Below, piece after piece: positions 31,963-43,125 of a stretch of DNA of 64,000 bases. The DNA lies in NCBI RefSeq assembly GCF_963678635.1, contig NC_087063.1:12500368-12564367 (forward strand). The letters run 5' to 3'. The translations under genes and the position numbers were made by a program. The stretch comes from Symsagittifera roscoffensis. Taxonomy: Eukaryota > Xenacoelomorpha > Acoela > Convolutidae. Numbering within the stretch: the first letter of the stretch is position 1; every line of letters begins with the position of its first letter. Below the pieces are notes generated by a model, which saw nothing but the letters and a program-made list of their open reading frames with translations, was not told where the DNA came from and did not search any database.

Positions 31963-32263
31963 AGTCGTCACCATAAGGATTGTATTTCTTTCTTGGTCTC
32001 GTCCCGTCCTTCTGACGAGTCTGTATCGTGAACGGAAGATCCGGTTCCAGGTTCTTGGGAACCTCTATTTGTTCGGGATCCTGCCAATCTTCCTCTGCGT
32101 AGGGTAAGGTTTCATCGTCCGCTTCGATCTCCTCGTTTGGATCCAGGTCCAGCGGTGTATCCGTACCTTCCTCTACGACTTCGTTTCCATCGTTCTTCTC
32201 CCTGGTGCCCTTTTCATTGACCTCACAAGCAGGATTCATCATTAGATAATCCCCTTCTTCCAT
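31898..32263 (-). pseudogene. Acidic linker after integrase of CB
   Basis: Reads NPACEVNEKGTREKNDGNEV, EEDWQDPEQIEVPK and YNPYGDDFVVDRIEN, the same ordered short peptides as in elements A and F in an otherwise acidic background. Truncated by the deletion that removes half of the macro-like domain. The frame differs from the integrase frame by an indel near 32260. Confidence 0.65.
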
Positions 32264-33645
32264 GTCTGCAGGTATAGAACAGTCTTCTGTCGATGGATTG
32301 TGTGCTTGATGTTCTCGTAGTGGGCGGCTCGGCCAGTACTCAGTCTATTAAAGCGTCCCTCCTGGTGCACCTCTGTAATCATGACGGGTCCCCTCCATTT
32401 TTTTAGGAGCTTGTTCGTCCCTTTCGGTGGTATGACATTCTGAAATACCCATACGTAGTCCCCCACCGAGTAAGCCTTTGCACCAGCTGCTTTCTTGTCG
32501 AATTTTTTCCTCTGCCTTGCCTGTTCTTGCCTAGTGTTTCGTCTACACAAACCGTTCAACTCCTGTTGGCGTCGGATTACATCCCTCACGTAGACCTGTG
32601 GAGATGTTTTCTTTCCCTCATACTCTGGGTAGAAGAAGGTCAAGGGTAAAGACTTCTCGTGTCCAGTTAGCATCATGTGTGGACTGACTCCGGTGGTGGA
32701 GTGTTGCGTGCTGTTATATGCTCCCATCACCTGTGGAAGGTATCTGTCCCAATCGGTCATGTACCTGGAACAATATACTCTCAGCATCGACAATAACGTC
32801 CTATTCTGTCTTTCCACTAAGCCACTCGTCTGAGGGTGGTATGTCGTGGAGTGAGCTTGAGCGGCCTGTGAGCGTCTCATAAGCTCTTTCGTAAGCTCTC
32901 CTACGAAAGCTGTTCCATTATCCGATTGAAACGTCATCGGACAACCATGTCTTGCTATCCACGTATTGATCAGGTAGTCGCATGTCTCTTCCGCCGAGGC
33001 AGTTATGCAGGGCACGGCCTCTGCATACTTCGTAAAATGATCTATCATGACCAACACCTGATTATAACCACTGTCTGTCATGCATATTTTCTGGTGATGC
33101 ATCTGCACCACCTCGTTGAATTCAGACGACTCGATCGATTGTAAAGGAAATCGCAACATCCTTGGATCTTTGACCTGTTGGCATGACAGACATGCTGTTA
33201 CCCACTTTTCGCATGCTTTTTTCATCCCAGGCCACTGAAAGCGCTTCAGGATCCTCTGATATACTTTGTCAATCTCCTGATGGGCCATCTGATCATGTGA
33301 CCTGAATAATAGCTTTGTCTGATAGAGTTGCGGTAACACTATCGCGTTATACTTGTAATGGACTCTGTCTTCTTCCCTTCTTTTGCAAGCCACAATCCCG
33401 TCCTTGTTCAAATTAAACCTCCCTTCCTTCTGCATGAAGTATTGTCTCAGGATGCGATAACTATCTTCCTCGAGGTCCCCTTTATCCGGAGAACCATTCT
33501 CGATCGACCTTTTCAGGTTGCTTGTCATGCGATCATTTCTCTGCGCCCTTAGAAGATCGGAGAGTTGGTATCTCGCCTTTAAGTACGTCTTCATGACCCT
33601 CATCTGACTATTCAGCTCGTTGGGCTGGTGTGTGTCTTCTTCCAT
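32242..33645 (-). pseudogene. pol: Integrase of CB, first catalytic Asp changed to His
   Basis: 467 open codons. HHCC zinc domain (HDQMAHQEIDK with CLSCQQVKDP), DDE core and GPV module (WRGPVMITEV). The first catalytic motif reads VVQMHHQKIC where A and F have VVQIDHQKIC, so the metal-binding Asp is His. The other two (QSDNGTAF, GLVERQNRTL) are intact. The change alone should abolish strand transfer. The upstream part is a charged helical tether. Confidence 0.87.
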
Positions 33646-34281
33646 CTTAACACATCAAATCTTCGCCAACGGCTGTGTTTCTTGTTTAAACGGCTGAAGA
33701 TCAGTGCTGACTACCTCTTTCTGCGGCAACAGGCTGATCGAACGTTTCGATACCGCTATTGTCTCCAAGTCATCCGCCGCGTTGTCAAAGACTCTTTCGC
33801 TTGGTATAAGGTAGCGATCGCTGTCAGGATCCTGGTGCACCTCTCTGTCCTGGTCCCTTGCCCGAGTTTCCACTAGTAGTGTGTGTATCGCTAGTTCTGA
33901 CAGTTCTGATCCCGAGTTCGAGTTCCTGTCTGAATAGGTGTCCATTCCTGAGTTTCGGGAATCGTCATCCGCCGAAGAGGTTGTACTGGAGACTGCACGC
34001 TCCTCCAGATCATGTCGGTGCCTTCTTCGCATCCATCTGAACTCCCCGGACAAAACCTTGTTCTCTAGGTCCTGTTTTTCATCAGGAATTTTCTAGTCTA
34101 TCTCAGACTCCCCGGACAAATTTTCTTGTCCCGGGTGTTGATCTTGTGATCGCTGATTTTTCTCATTATTCGTCTCCACGGACAAATAGTCTTGCAGCAG
34201 GTTTTGTTCTGCCTTTTCACCTTCCTTCTTTTGATCCACAAAGGTGACGGTTTTCCTTCGCGTACTGCTCCCTTGTTCTTT
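33646..34281 (-). pseudogene. Tether between RNase H and integrase of CB
   Basis: Ser/Asp/Glu-rich, frames 33655-34053 and a continuation interrupted by TAG near 34095. It carries two SGE peptides encoded by the TTTGTCCGGGGAGT word (plus-strand ACTCCCCGGACAAA at 34041 and 34107), with a degenerate third at about 34172. The homologous tether in A and F has the same word twice. Confidence 0.6.
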
Positions 34282-35901
34282 CTATTTGTAAGAAGTACTG
34301 GTTAAAATCTCGTGGGGTATTGAGGATACTAACTGCTGAACTATTGTCCTACAATCCCTCTCGTTCTCTTCGTGCTGTCGTCTGGACGGCATGATCTTCA
34401 CCTTCTCACTGATTGTTAGCGATGCCACTGCTGCAGTCCATTCGGGGTCATCTCTGGTCACTTCTCTTTCTAACAATCCACCCAGCATCCGCATCACCTG
34501 CGGTGTAACATGCACCGTTTTATCCAATAATGAGAGGCTGTTTATATCCATGCGAGAGAGTTCTTGCTGGACCAGATTCGAGCGCAGCAACAGATCCAAG
34601 GGGACCGGATCCTCCTTGGATAGGATATTTATCTCGGCTGCTTTCTCTACAGGTAACTCAGGGTGCCCTGGAATTGGATGTCCAGACTTGTCCAACCATC
34701 TCGTTAAGGGAAGCGCTTCATAAGTTTCTTTGTCCAGAAACGAGAATCCCTCCTTTATTTCTGCTTGATTGGCTTGTTTCTGCTCCATTCTCTCATAGAA
34801 CTCACTTTTCTTGCTGAGGCTGTCAGCATTCTGGTGTTTATCACGCATCCTATGTTCGATTATCATATGGTAGCCATCCAATCTTACTATCCATCTACCA
34901 ATATAACTCTGATCCATCGAGTAGGTCTTCAACCAGGATAACGCTCTGTTGTCCACGCGTAACTTGAAGGGAGCGCTCCCCAAGTATGCACGGTATTTTT
35001 CCAAGAAGGTGACTACTGCAAACAGTTCTGCTTTTGGTGCGCCATATTTCATCTCTGTGTCACTCAAGACCTTGCTGCCGTATGCAATGGGACGGAGAAC
35101 TGTTCTTCCGTTCCATTCTTGCTCTTGATGCAATATTTCTGAGATGGCCACTACCGATGCGTCTGTGTCAAGAACATACATGCCCTTTTCTGTAGGCATG
35201 CCTAGCACTGGCGCTTCGCACAGTTCCCGCTTTATGTTCTCGAAAGCAACCTGTGCCTTATCGTTCCATTCGAACTTTTCCCCCTTGTTGCGCATCAGCT
35301 TCTGCATCGGATACACCTTGTCCGCATATCCTTTTATGAATTCCCGGTAGTAATTGGCAAACCCTAGGAAGCTCAGGAGCTGTGTGTCCGTTCTGGGAGC
35401 TTTCCATGTCAACACTGCTTCCACTGCTTCCGGGTCCGGCCTCACACCATGCCTATCCACCATCCTTCCCAGGTACTTAGTCGAATCCCTAAGGATTTCA
35501 CATTTCGATGGTTTGCACTTCAATCCTGCTCTTTTCATGCATCCAAAGACCTCATCGAGCCTATCAATGTGGTCTTCCCGGGTCGGTGTCGCTATGACTA
35601 CGTCATCCACGTAACACATCACGAGATTCCCGTACTTCTTGGTCACTCTCGTCAAAGCCTGAGCCATCAGTCTTTGAAAAGTGGCCGTTGCATTGCACAA
35701 GCCACAGGGCATCCTCTTCCACTGGTACAATCCCAATTCGCACGCGAATCCGGTTTTCTCTCTGTCCTTCTTCCGCAGAGGGACCTGCCAGAAGGCAGAA
35801 CCTAAGTCCAATGTGGTGAAGAACTTGGCATCACCAAGCTTAGATAGGCTCTCGTCTATTCGCGGTATCGGGTACGCATCTTTTATCGTTACTGCGTTCA
35901 A
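34282..35901 (-). pseudogene. pol: Reverse transcriptase (most) and RNase H of CB
   Basis: 539 open codons beginning within RT at AVTIKDAYPIPRIDESLSKL; the apparent start is created by an upstream frameshift. Contains TLDLGSAFWQVPL, CYVDDVVIATP (catalytic Asp pair near residue 93), then RNase H with LDTDASVVAIS, APKAELFAV and RVDNRALSWLK, and the usual DKHQNADSLSK that ends gypsy RNase H. A tether with KVKIMPSRR follows. All acidic residues are in place, so this domain was lost only by the frameshift. Confidence 0.9.
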
Positions 35902-36343
35902 GTCACGAAAGTCGCAACAAAATCTCAGCTGCCCCCCCCCCTTTATTTTTCGCCATTACTACCCCGCAAGCCCATGGCGATTTCGAGGGTTCTATCATGT
36001 CGTTTTCAAGCAACATTTGTATTTCCGCTCGGCACGCTTCCGATTTGTGTGGCGTCATTCGTCTTGCGCCTTCCCTATGGGGAACGGCGCCCTCCTCAAG
36101 TTCGATTTCGTGTTCGACGAAATTACAGCAACCGATATCCGCCTTATGTTTTGAAAATACATCTGCGTTCCGATTTAGGAGGTCCCGTAGTTTTTCGAAA
36201 TCTCCCTCACCTATTTTCCCTTTTAAATGTTCTATCTCTGGCAAAACCGGTTTGTCAGATTCTAGTTCATATGACGAGGGGCGTTCCGGAAAATTCGAGC
36301 AGCTTGATAAGCCGTCGTCCGTTTCGGATTTCATTGAAAACAA
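35902..36343 (-). pseudogene. pol: RT fingers region of CB, frameshifted at a poly-C run
   Basis: Reads SCSNFPERP, the inter-domain segment, then HKADIGCCNFVEHEIELEEG and WACGVVMAKNKGG, the N-terminal RT. The frame breaks at a run of 13 C on the plus strand (35928-35940), likely slippage. About 30 bp separate it from the protease frame. Confidence 0.82.
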
Positions 36344-36376
36344 TTTATGAATAGATTTTAATTCATTAATCCTCTT

Positions 36377-37129
36377 TTAAATTTTATCTCTATTGGCATG
36401 ATAAGGACAGTCTTTCACACTGTGTTTCTTCAAGTTTTCTGTCTCCTCATAGTCTGTCCTCATCGGTAAAGCGTAACCAAGCTTCTTTCCATGCTGGATT
36501 GAAACCGTGGTGTCCAGTGTGTTCAATAACACACTGACACACAGTCCGTTTCGCGTTACCGAGAAGCTCCGGCCTAAAATCACCGAACTCTGACTATTTG
36601 AATTCGGTACTAAGCAAACTTGTTTACTATCACTTAACGGATTCAAATTTCTCATTCTAAAAATTGCCACCACAGCTTGTCCTGGCTGTAGTTTTACCTT
36701 TCTATCTAAAAAAATTGGTACCTTGTTTTCGTCTGTTATTATCTTATTAATTGGTCTCTTAACATACTTCCGGTCCGGGTTTCTAATCCGTATCAGACCG
36801 TTGTTCAAGTCAATCATCACGTCAAAATTCCTGACAAAATCTCTGCCCAAGATGAATTGGTCGGCGTCGTCCAAATTTTCTACCACCAGGAAGCTCATCC
36901 AAAGATCCCTTCCTCCCATGTGGAGGACCGTTATAGGTGTTCTTCCGGCTACGTAAATAGCTCCTCTATTGGCGGCGGCCAGTCGGAGATTTGTTGGAAT
37001 AAGATCTTCCCGCGTGAAGCCCATTCTTTCCCAAGTTTTTATCGGCATCACACTCACTACCGCTCCTGTGTCCAGAAGCCCTGTAACTCCGATTTTTGTT
37101 CCGTTGGTGTCGAGCAGATGTTTGGTCAC
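36377..37129 (-). pseudogene. pol: Aspartic protease of CB
   Basis: VTGLLDTGAVVSVMPIKTW holds the catalytic DTG at residues about 17-19, followed by the flap (GRTPITVLHMGG) and the second-half motif FILGRDFVRNFDV. The protease processes the polyprotein. It reads in a frame that overlaps the end of the preceding Gag frame by 4 bases, but this probably reflects indels because gag and pol are in one frame in element F. Confidence 0.85.
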
Positions 37130-38100
37130 ATCTGCTTATACCCAATGTGTACTGCATCTTGTTCCATCATGGCGTCATGGCCTATCCTGCGGACTTTGAG
37201 TTCCTCCTCACCCAAATAGATCTGCCACATTTGGTCATCATCTGTTGTTACATAAGTCCTGGTGTAGATACTGATTCCATCCACGTTCAGCATCACTTGA
37301 TACGGCCCATAGACCTCTAGGTAGCGTCCATGAAGTTTCTTCATGCGAGGGCCACCCGTTGTTAGTAGTGCTCGCACAGCTCTCGACTCAGTGCGTGGCT
37401 CCATCTGCCTCAGATAATCTGCATATGTGTCCAAATGCATCAAAGTGAACTCGGATGGTTCGCCCAGATTTCTGATTACCTGATGTCCGGCCACTGAGAT
37501 TATCGACTGTATTTTGCTTCCTTGTGGCACCATGCCGAACCTCTGACCGGAGATCACATTAAGTTTCATGCTCAAACTGCTTGGTGCTTTAGTCTCCTCG
37601 ACCTCCGTTGCTTCGAAGGTATTCAGTTGCTCCTGTAGTTTCTCATTCTCCAGTTCAAGTTTCACTTTTTGTACAATCTCTTTCGTCACCAGTTCCTGCT
37701 GCACTCTATTTAGAGCATCCCTCGCGGCTGCCCTATAATCGATCTTGAAGTCATCAGCCGCAGTTGCTGGTTCCGGTTCACGTGCCTCCTCTGTTACTTC
37801 TTGCATTTTCTTTGCCGCCAGCTCTTGAGGTTTATCCTTTCTGCGTGCCTCCGCTTCACTCAAAAGGCGAGCCTTGCTGGCTTTCACTCCTGACAAAGCT
37901 TCTTCATGTCTTGGATGCTTGATGTCTGCCACTGCATCCCAGAATTTCGGACAATCTGATTTAAAATGACCTTCCAAGTTGCAAAAGAAACACCTTGGAC
38001 CAAATTTCGCAATTACTCCTCTCATGAAATCCTCATGGTCCAATTCTGACGCATCTTCGTCCTCGAGGCTAAAGCCTATTGCTGTCATGCCTTGTTTGTA
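37126..38100 (-). pseudogene. gag: Gag C-terminal part of CB with one CCHC knuckle
   Basis: CFFCNLEGHFKSDC near 37960-38005 is a C-x2-C-x4-H-x4-C knuckle. Then a Lys/Glu-rich helix and the conserved pre-protease segment (IQSIISVAGHQVIRNLGEPS). The first knuckle, CANCG in A and F, is absent because a deletion of roughly 370 bp joins the capsid region to YKQGM just before this part. Confidence 0.82.
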
Positions 38101-38617
38101 AGTTGGGCATGTCTATCGTTTCATCTTCTCGCTGCCTCCGTTTCTCGAAGCGCATCATCGCTTGGTGCCCCTGCACCCCTGATCCGAAACGGTTTAACAA
38201 GATTTCGAAGATTTTCTCAGCTGTGTCACGCTGATATTGCTTCTTGGCCATGACACAGTTCAGGGCTGTCCCTTCCAGGTTGCTGGTGAGCGCACTGCAC
38301 TCCTGTCTCTCCGACAAGTCCTCTTCCTCGAAATGCAGCTTCATTACCTCTATCCAGGTATCCATACAGCCATCAGATTCATCTTTATAGCATTTTGGTT
38401 TCTTAAAGACTCTTCTGGACTTCTCACTCCGTTCATTGGTTCTGGATAACCTTGTAAGGAATGTCTCCAAAGACCTGTTTAGGGGTTCAAATGCTGTGGC
38501 CATTGCCGTGGCATCCCTTGAGTGTCCCGCCTGAGTGTCCTCACTCCTTGTCAAAGGCTCTGTGTGCGGTGCATCCCTGCAATCCCAATCGCCGTGAGTG
38601 TTTCCCGCTTGGCCCAC
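38100..38617 (-). pseudogene. gag: Gag capsid-like region of CB
   Basis: Matches family-1 Gag: VFKKPKCYKDESDGCMDTWI, LEGTALNCVMAKK, MMRFEKRRQREDETID. It ends at the internal deletion junction near 38105. The frame differs from the N-terminal Gag frame by an indel near 38600. Confidence 0.8.
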
Positions 38618-40182
38618 ATGACTCCTCCCCGGGCTGCATGCCCCCTGTTACCGGAATCACTTCTCCCAGTCGCATGTGTGCCTTGCGTTGGTCGTTCATT
38701 AGAGGTCTGTCTGTTCCCCGTTGAACTTGTTCTACTGTTCGGGCCCCATGTTCCATTACCCCTTGTGGCATAGCCTGATGAACTGCCCCTGCCTCTAGTG
38801 GATCCATACGTCTTCCTCTTTTGATGTTCATTGAAGTTCACCCTCGGCTCCCTGCTGGGACCTCCCGAGTTCGGTTCTCCTTCTTTTGGTTCACTCTTGC
38901 TGTTTAGTAGCCCGTCCAACCTATCCATGATAGCCTGAGTTCGCCTCTCCATCATCGCGTCTATCTTTGTGTCAAGAGTCCCAAGAGACTGCTCTTGCTG
39001 CATTCTTAAGTTCTCCATGTCGTCTCTTAAGCGTAACTCTCGCTGTTCCGCTTCTCTTGTCATTCGCGACAAGTTCTTCGCCATATGCTCGTCCGTTCTT
39101 TCTTTCAAGCGTTTTTCGCTCCTGCCAACTTCTTGTCTATTGCGGTTTATTTCCTCCCGCAGACTCTCTCTTTCAATGTGAACTGCCCTTTCTAGTTCAC
39201 TCATTCTTATGGACATCTGTTCATTTTGTTCTCCTAAACTGTCCGTTATGTTGTTTAAGGCTTCTTCTAGTGCTGCCCCGTTATCCACGAGTGGCGTCAC
39301 TAATGGCGGTGTAACCCTGTCGTTCCCAGGTAGCTTCGTGCTGGTCGAGATCCGGGCCTTGACTCTCTGCCTCGACGTCTTTTCATTATCCACCTCAGGA
39401 TCCGCCAATGCGTTGCCTAGCCCTCTGTTTCTACTCTCCCCAGTTTGCAGCTCTGAATTTGTCATAATCGCGAAGTCTCTTGACTGGCCCGGTGTGTTTA
39501 CCTCTTTACTTATCGTTCTCACTACACCAAATTTGTCCATGGTTCCAGTCTCTCTTCCGACGTATGCCTCATTCTCCTGGGTCGAACTATTGAGGCTGAC
39601 TTGAGATCCACAGTCCACTTGCTCTTCTTCGTCCTCCTCCTCCTGGGATTCACCTTCATTTCCTGTGCCCCCTCCCATAGTGAATGGAAAGATGTTTCCT
39701 AAGGTGTTCCTCTTTCTTTCTGAGAACGATGATGGCGTTGTTTGTTTCTTAGTTCCGCCTGCCATCATAGTGTTGTCTGTTGGAGATCTTCTAGTTGCCG
39801 CTATTTCAGTTGAGATGTCGGACAGTTCCGACACCTCCTCTCGATCCAATGTCCCGGTGGAAGTGGCAAAATCATGGCCTTGTTCTACCGGAGTAGATTC
39901 ACTCGCCAGCCTTCTTCCTCTCCCATCCAGTCCATGTACTTCCTGGTTGTCATTCATGACTTGGTCTGTATTGACCTCCACTACCAACATTTCTTTTCTC
40001 TCTTCTGAGGTCTTCTGACTTCTCGTTTCAACCATTCTGCCTGAAACCGTCTCCCCTTTGTCGGTCCGGGCTCGTTTGATCCAATCCACAAAAGGATCGG
40101 TCATCGTTTTTCTTTGCTTCTCATTTATGAATTTCCTAGAGCTATTACCTCGTTTAGGTATCCTTGACTTGTCTAGACTCAT
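38551..40182 (-). CDS. gag: Gag N-terminal region of CB (543 codons)
   Basis: The ATG at 40182-40180 is supported by the same start (M, Ser-Arg, Ile/Val-Pro) in family-1 Gag. Residues 1-280 are charged and low-complexity. Residues about 310-420 form a long coiled coil (MSELERAVHIERESLREEIN). The last 100 residues are Ser/Gly/Arg/Thr-rich. Such Gag N-terminal coiled coils promote multimerisation. The frame runs off into a wrong frame near 38600. The first 315 codons are duplicated at 46284-47234. Confidence 0.75.
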   Translation of the reverse strand: MSLDKSRIPKRGNSSRKFINEKQRKTMTDPFVDWIKRARTDKGETVSGRMVETRSQKTSEERKEMLVVEVNTDQVMNDNQEVHGLDGRGRRLASESTPVEQGHDFATSTGTLDREEVSELSDISTEIAATRRSPTDNTMMAGGTKKQTTPSSFSERKRNTLGNIFPFTMGGGTGNEGESQEEEDEEEQVDCGSQVSLNSSTQENEAYVGRETGTMDKFGVVRTISKEVNTPGQSRDFAIMTNSELQTGESRNRGLGNALADPEVDNEKTSRQRVKARISTSTKLPGNDRVTPPLVTPLVDNGAALEEALNNITDSLGEQNEQMSIRMSELERAVHIERESLREEINRNRQEVGRSEKRLKERTDEHMAKNLSRMTREAEQRELRLRDDMENLRMQQEQSLGTLDTKIDAMMERRTQAIMDRLDGLLNSKSEPKEGEPNSGGPSREPRVNFNEHQKRKTYGSTRGRGSSSGYATRGNGTWGPNSRTSSTGNRQTSNERPTQGTHATGRSDSGNRGHAARGGVMWAKRETLTAIGIAGMHRTQSL

Positions 40183-42965
40183 TCTATATTTGTCACTTCT
40201 TAATGCCTATACACTTAATTCGATTGCTAGTGACCTTATAGGTTGACTACTAAAAATAATGACACAACACAATAAATTTCACAAGATTCTATAAAATAGT
40301 GACCACGAATCCTTGTATGTTATCAGAGTACAGTTTGTATATAATTTATTCACACTAACGGATTATCGGTCGTAAGATTTGGAAGCTAGCACAATATGAT
40401 GTAATCAGTCAATTTAAAAGATAGTGTACTCACTACCCAATCAAGCACACAGTTTATGTTGATTTAAAATTAAAAACAAAAAAATATATATATAATGACA
40501 GAATATGAATGCCTCTATCAAAAAACGTATGTATATTGTACTTTTAGTCGTTCGCAGGACAATAGTCGAACTCGTCTTTTAAAGAAAAAAGCTTTCCCTG
40601 CTCGGTGCTGCACCAAACAGACAAAACTTTGAAGGCAGTAATTTTCTCAAGTGGGCGTCTATTGCACCCACCGAGTACTGTGTTACCTATCTGCCTTCAG
40701 ACTGCCCGAGCTAGACCTACTAAAATCCTCAGGGCAGTCACTTTTCACAAAAACGTATTATGTTACAATCCACACCAATGAATCACGCTCTTTTTAGTTT
40801 AGACTTAGTGTCGCGAATATCCGAGTTCGGACCTGTTTTGCTTTGGTCTGGTTCTTATTGAAAGGCAAGTTACCAGTGCAGTCACTGATTCCTAGCATGT
40901 CTGCTAATAACCTAATACCTCTCACTTTGGTCTTTCTTCCGTCTACCTAAGTCCTATAATAAAATAATACCCCTCCGGATCGGCACAAATAGGACCCTTC
41001 CGGAATAACAAAATCTAGACCCCTCCGGATTTGGACCCCTCTCAGTTAGCTGTTATAAGACCCCTCCGGATTCGGACCCCTCCTAATTTGAAAAAAAAAT
41101 TTTGACCCCTCCGGATTGGGAGCCCTCCGGTTTTGTAAAAGTAGCTTTTCGGAGATCTCCTTCTTTCAACCTATACCCCTCCGGATGCGTTCTCCGATGC
41201 AATTTTGCTTTTAAGATTAACTAGGAAGGGTATGTAATGCTTTCCTAGACCCTTCCGGATTGAAGTTAAGCCTCTTATTTGACAATTCACGCTAACGGTG
41301 AAGGGTCTTTTCGCTCGCCTAACTTCGGCTCGATCAAGGTTTTGCTGTGCCTTTAGCCTTCCCTTTTCGTCTAGAACAGCCTAAACTTACTTTATTCAAC
41401 CGCTATTACCTTTTGGTAGGGGTATAAAGGCTTTTCTAAAAAAAAATTATAAAACGTGAAGGGTCTACCTTCCTAAATTGGTGAATTTGCTAAAAAGAAT
41501 CTCAAAAAATTTTCACGCTTACTTTTCCGAAAAACTTTTGTCCCTTTCAGTAAGCTCAGCTAATTTCTGATCTATTGGTACCAAGATCAACTGGATATGC
41601 CCAGTAGTTCCAAAGTTATTAACCAAAACGTCTTTTTTCTAAAGTCAAGAAATTTCTCTCTCATAGGTTCCGCCTAACTTTTTCCGCAAATCTGGTCCTT
41701 TCGACCTAAAATTTATTGATCCGAGCTCAAAAGGCCTATATTTTTCTAGTTCAATGCAAAAGACCCGATCTAAAACGCTTTAGTTGAAAAAATTTGCGAA
41801 AAACTATGCTACCTGTACCCCTCCGGATTGATGAATCCACCAAATCAAACACGTTAAGTTCGATTTCTCTGCAACCGGGAAGGCTTTCGGGTAGCGGGTT
41901 TTAAAACTTGTAGATTCACCAGTGGACGTTGTCCGAACAACTATTTTTACTGTTCTAACTCAAAAATTTCAAAAAATTTTCTGATTTTATAATGTTTCGT
42001 ACTATCAAAAATCGCTAAAATTCGGTTTTCGGTACCAAAATAGTTCCAACCACTTCTGAACTAAACTTAACTGGTTCTATCTATTATAGTAGTGCAGTTA
42101 CGATGTAACACACTAACTTAGCGCTTTTTTCTGTTTCAAAAAGTATCGATATCTCAAAAATCGCGACTTGTGGGGGGATCAAAATATCGCTATTTTGACC
42201 CTAAAAACCGGTCTGCTTTCTGTGTTTTTCACTGAAAAACGGTATAAGAGTATTAATATAGGCTATATAAGTAATAATATTAGTAATACTATATCCCTCC
42301 GGGTTTGTTTAATATCCGAATTAAGGTGCTTAACTCGGATAATCGCAGTTCGGTGAAGGGTCACTACAGTGCAGCACTGTCGAGCCCCCCACAGATTACT
42401 ATCTTACTTTTTGTACCAAAAGGGATACAAAACTTGTTAACGATACCCAACAGTCGATTGTTGTTGTCGTTGAGCCCCTTCTTGTTGCTCCTTGTACTGC
42501 TTGCCGGATCAGTCTTCTCCCAAGACCCCTCCGGATTGAGCGCAAATCAGCTGAACCTTCCGGATTGAGCGCAATTTATCATTAACATGCTTAAATGCTC
42601 AAATAACCCTACAGTACAAGCCTCATAAACGGACTACAAAATTGATCGTAACGATCCTGACTGATATAAATGCCTGTATCAACAATATATCGATCAACAA
42701 CAAACGGGAGGGTCGGATCACATCTTGTCTGGGGGGATGGTTTCTACTGATTTTTTTAAACTTTTTTTACTGTTTTTGGTTTTTTGGTTGTTTTTTTTTA
42801 TGTTTTTTGTTTTTCTTGGGTACTATACTACTTTTTGTTTGGTTTTATAAATATCTTTAAGTGTTTTTGGTCACAAACCCCTCAGGGAACGACGGGACCG
42901 CGAATCCCCCCACCCTTCCTGGTTCATAAATTTTCGGTCTTAACTGAGTTAAAAAGCTATTCACG
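40183..42965 (-). other. Long leader upstream of the CB gag, with ACCCCTCCGGAT array
   Basis: About 2.8 kb without a supportable gene. The plus-strand word ACCCCTCCGGAT occurs at 40969, 41019, 41060, 41105, 41175, 41817 and 42525, with one-mismatch forms at 40995, 41249 and 42555 and weaker ones elsewhere. GTGAAGGGTC recurs near 41298, 41456 and 42352. T-rich stretches lie at 42745-42840. No primer-binding site beginning TGG is seen next to the terminal repeat at 42966. It is probably the CB 5' LTR and/or untranslated leader. Confidence 0.55.
40969..42566. repeat. Dispersed ACCCCTCCGGAT word cluster
   Basis: At least seven exact and several near-exact copies of the 12-mer in 1.6 kb, all in the same orientation, irregularly spaced and mostly separated by unrelated AT-rich sequence. 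A second set exists at 48021-49618 because of the 7,052-bp duplication. Related word CTCCTCCGGATT also occurs in the CB 3'UTR at about 19062. Confidence 0.75.
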
Positions 42966-43125
42966 TGTAACATTCGTCTACTGTAGTCACACATGAGGCT
43001 TAAGAAAAATAGGCCCTATAACCATTGGCTCAAGAGTCAGGGACACTATCTCTTGTGTTTTTCTACCTCAAGAACGGTCGGAGCCAATTCGGTTCGCTTG
43101 CGACATGAGACTGGAACCCGTTACA
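42966..43125 (-). repeat. Terminal LTR segment of family 1 (duplication copy 1)
   Basis: On the minus strand TGTAAC (43125-43120) to GTTACA (42971-42966), 160 bp, about 90 percent identical to 17618-17778. It lies between a family-1 3'UTR and the CB leader, so it may serve as both the 3' LTR of F and the 5' LTR of CB, or simply mark the F end. Confidence 0.45.

Larger units (their letters stand above)
18595..42965 (-). mobile_element. Element CB: giant family-2 Ty3/gypsy element with macro tail and ORF2
   Basis: Reading on the minus strand: leader (42965-40183), Gag (40182), second knuckle, PR, RT/RNase H, IN, linker, macro-like tail (to 31600), spacer, ORF2 (31230 down to 22271), 3'UTR and terminal repeat. 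A 1.94-kb duplication of the 3' end inflates it. Total about 24 kb, or about 22 kb without the duplication. Frameshifts in nearly every domain, a Gag deletion and a mutated integrase make it dead, but gene order is intact and ORF2 is the most complete in the window. Confidence 0.75.

Noticed and set aside
33646-34281. Chromodomain-bearing (chromovirus) integrase
   Set aside because: The region next to integrase is an acidic Ser-rich tether, and the C-terminal extension is the acidic linker plus macro-like domain; no chromodomain aromatic cage pattern.
36377-38088. Programmed -1 frameshift between Gag and protease (4-base overlap in CB)
   Set aside because: In element F gag and protease are in one uninterrupted frame, and CB has random indels throughout.
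42745-42860. Small membrane protein (Phe/Leu-rich ORF at 42642-42860)
   Set aside because: Encoded by T-rich low-complexity DNA; one base of T-run length difference in the duplicate changes the frame and product.
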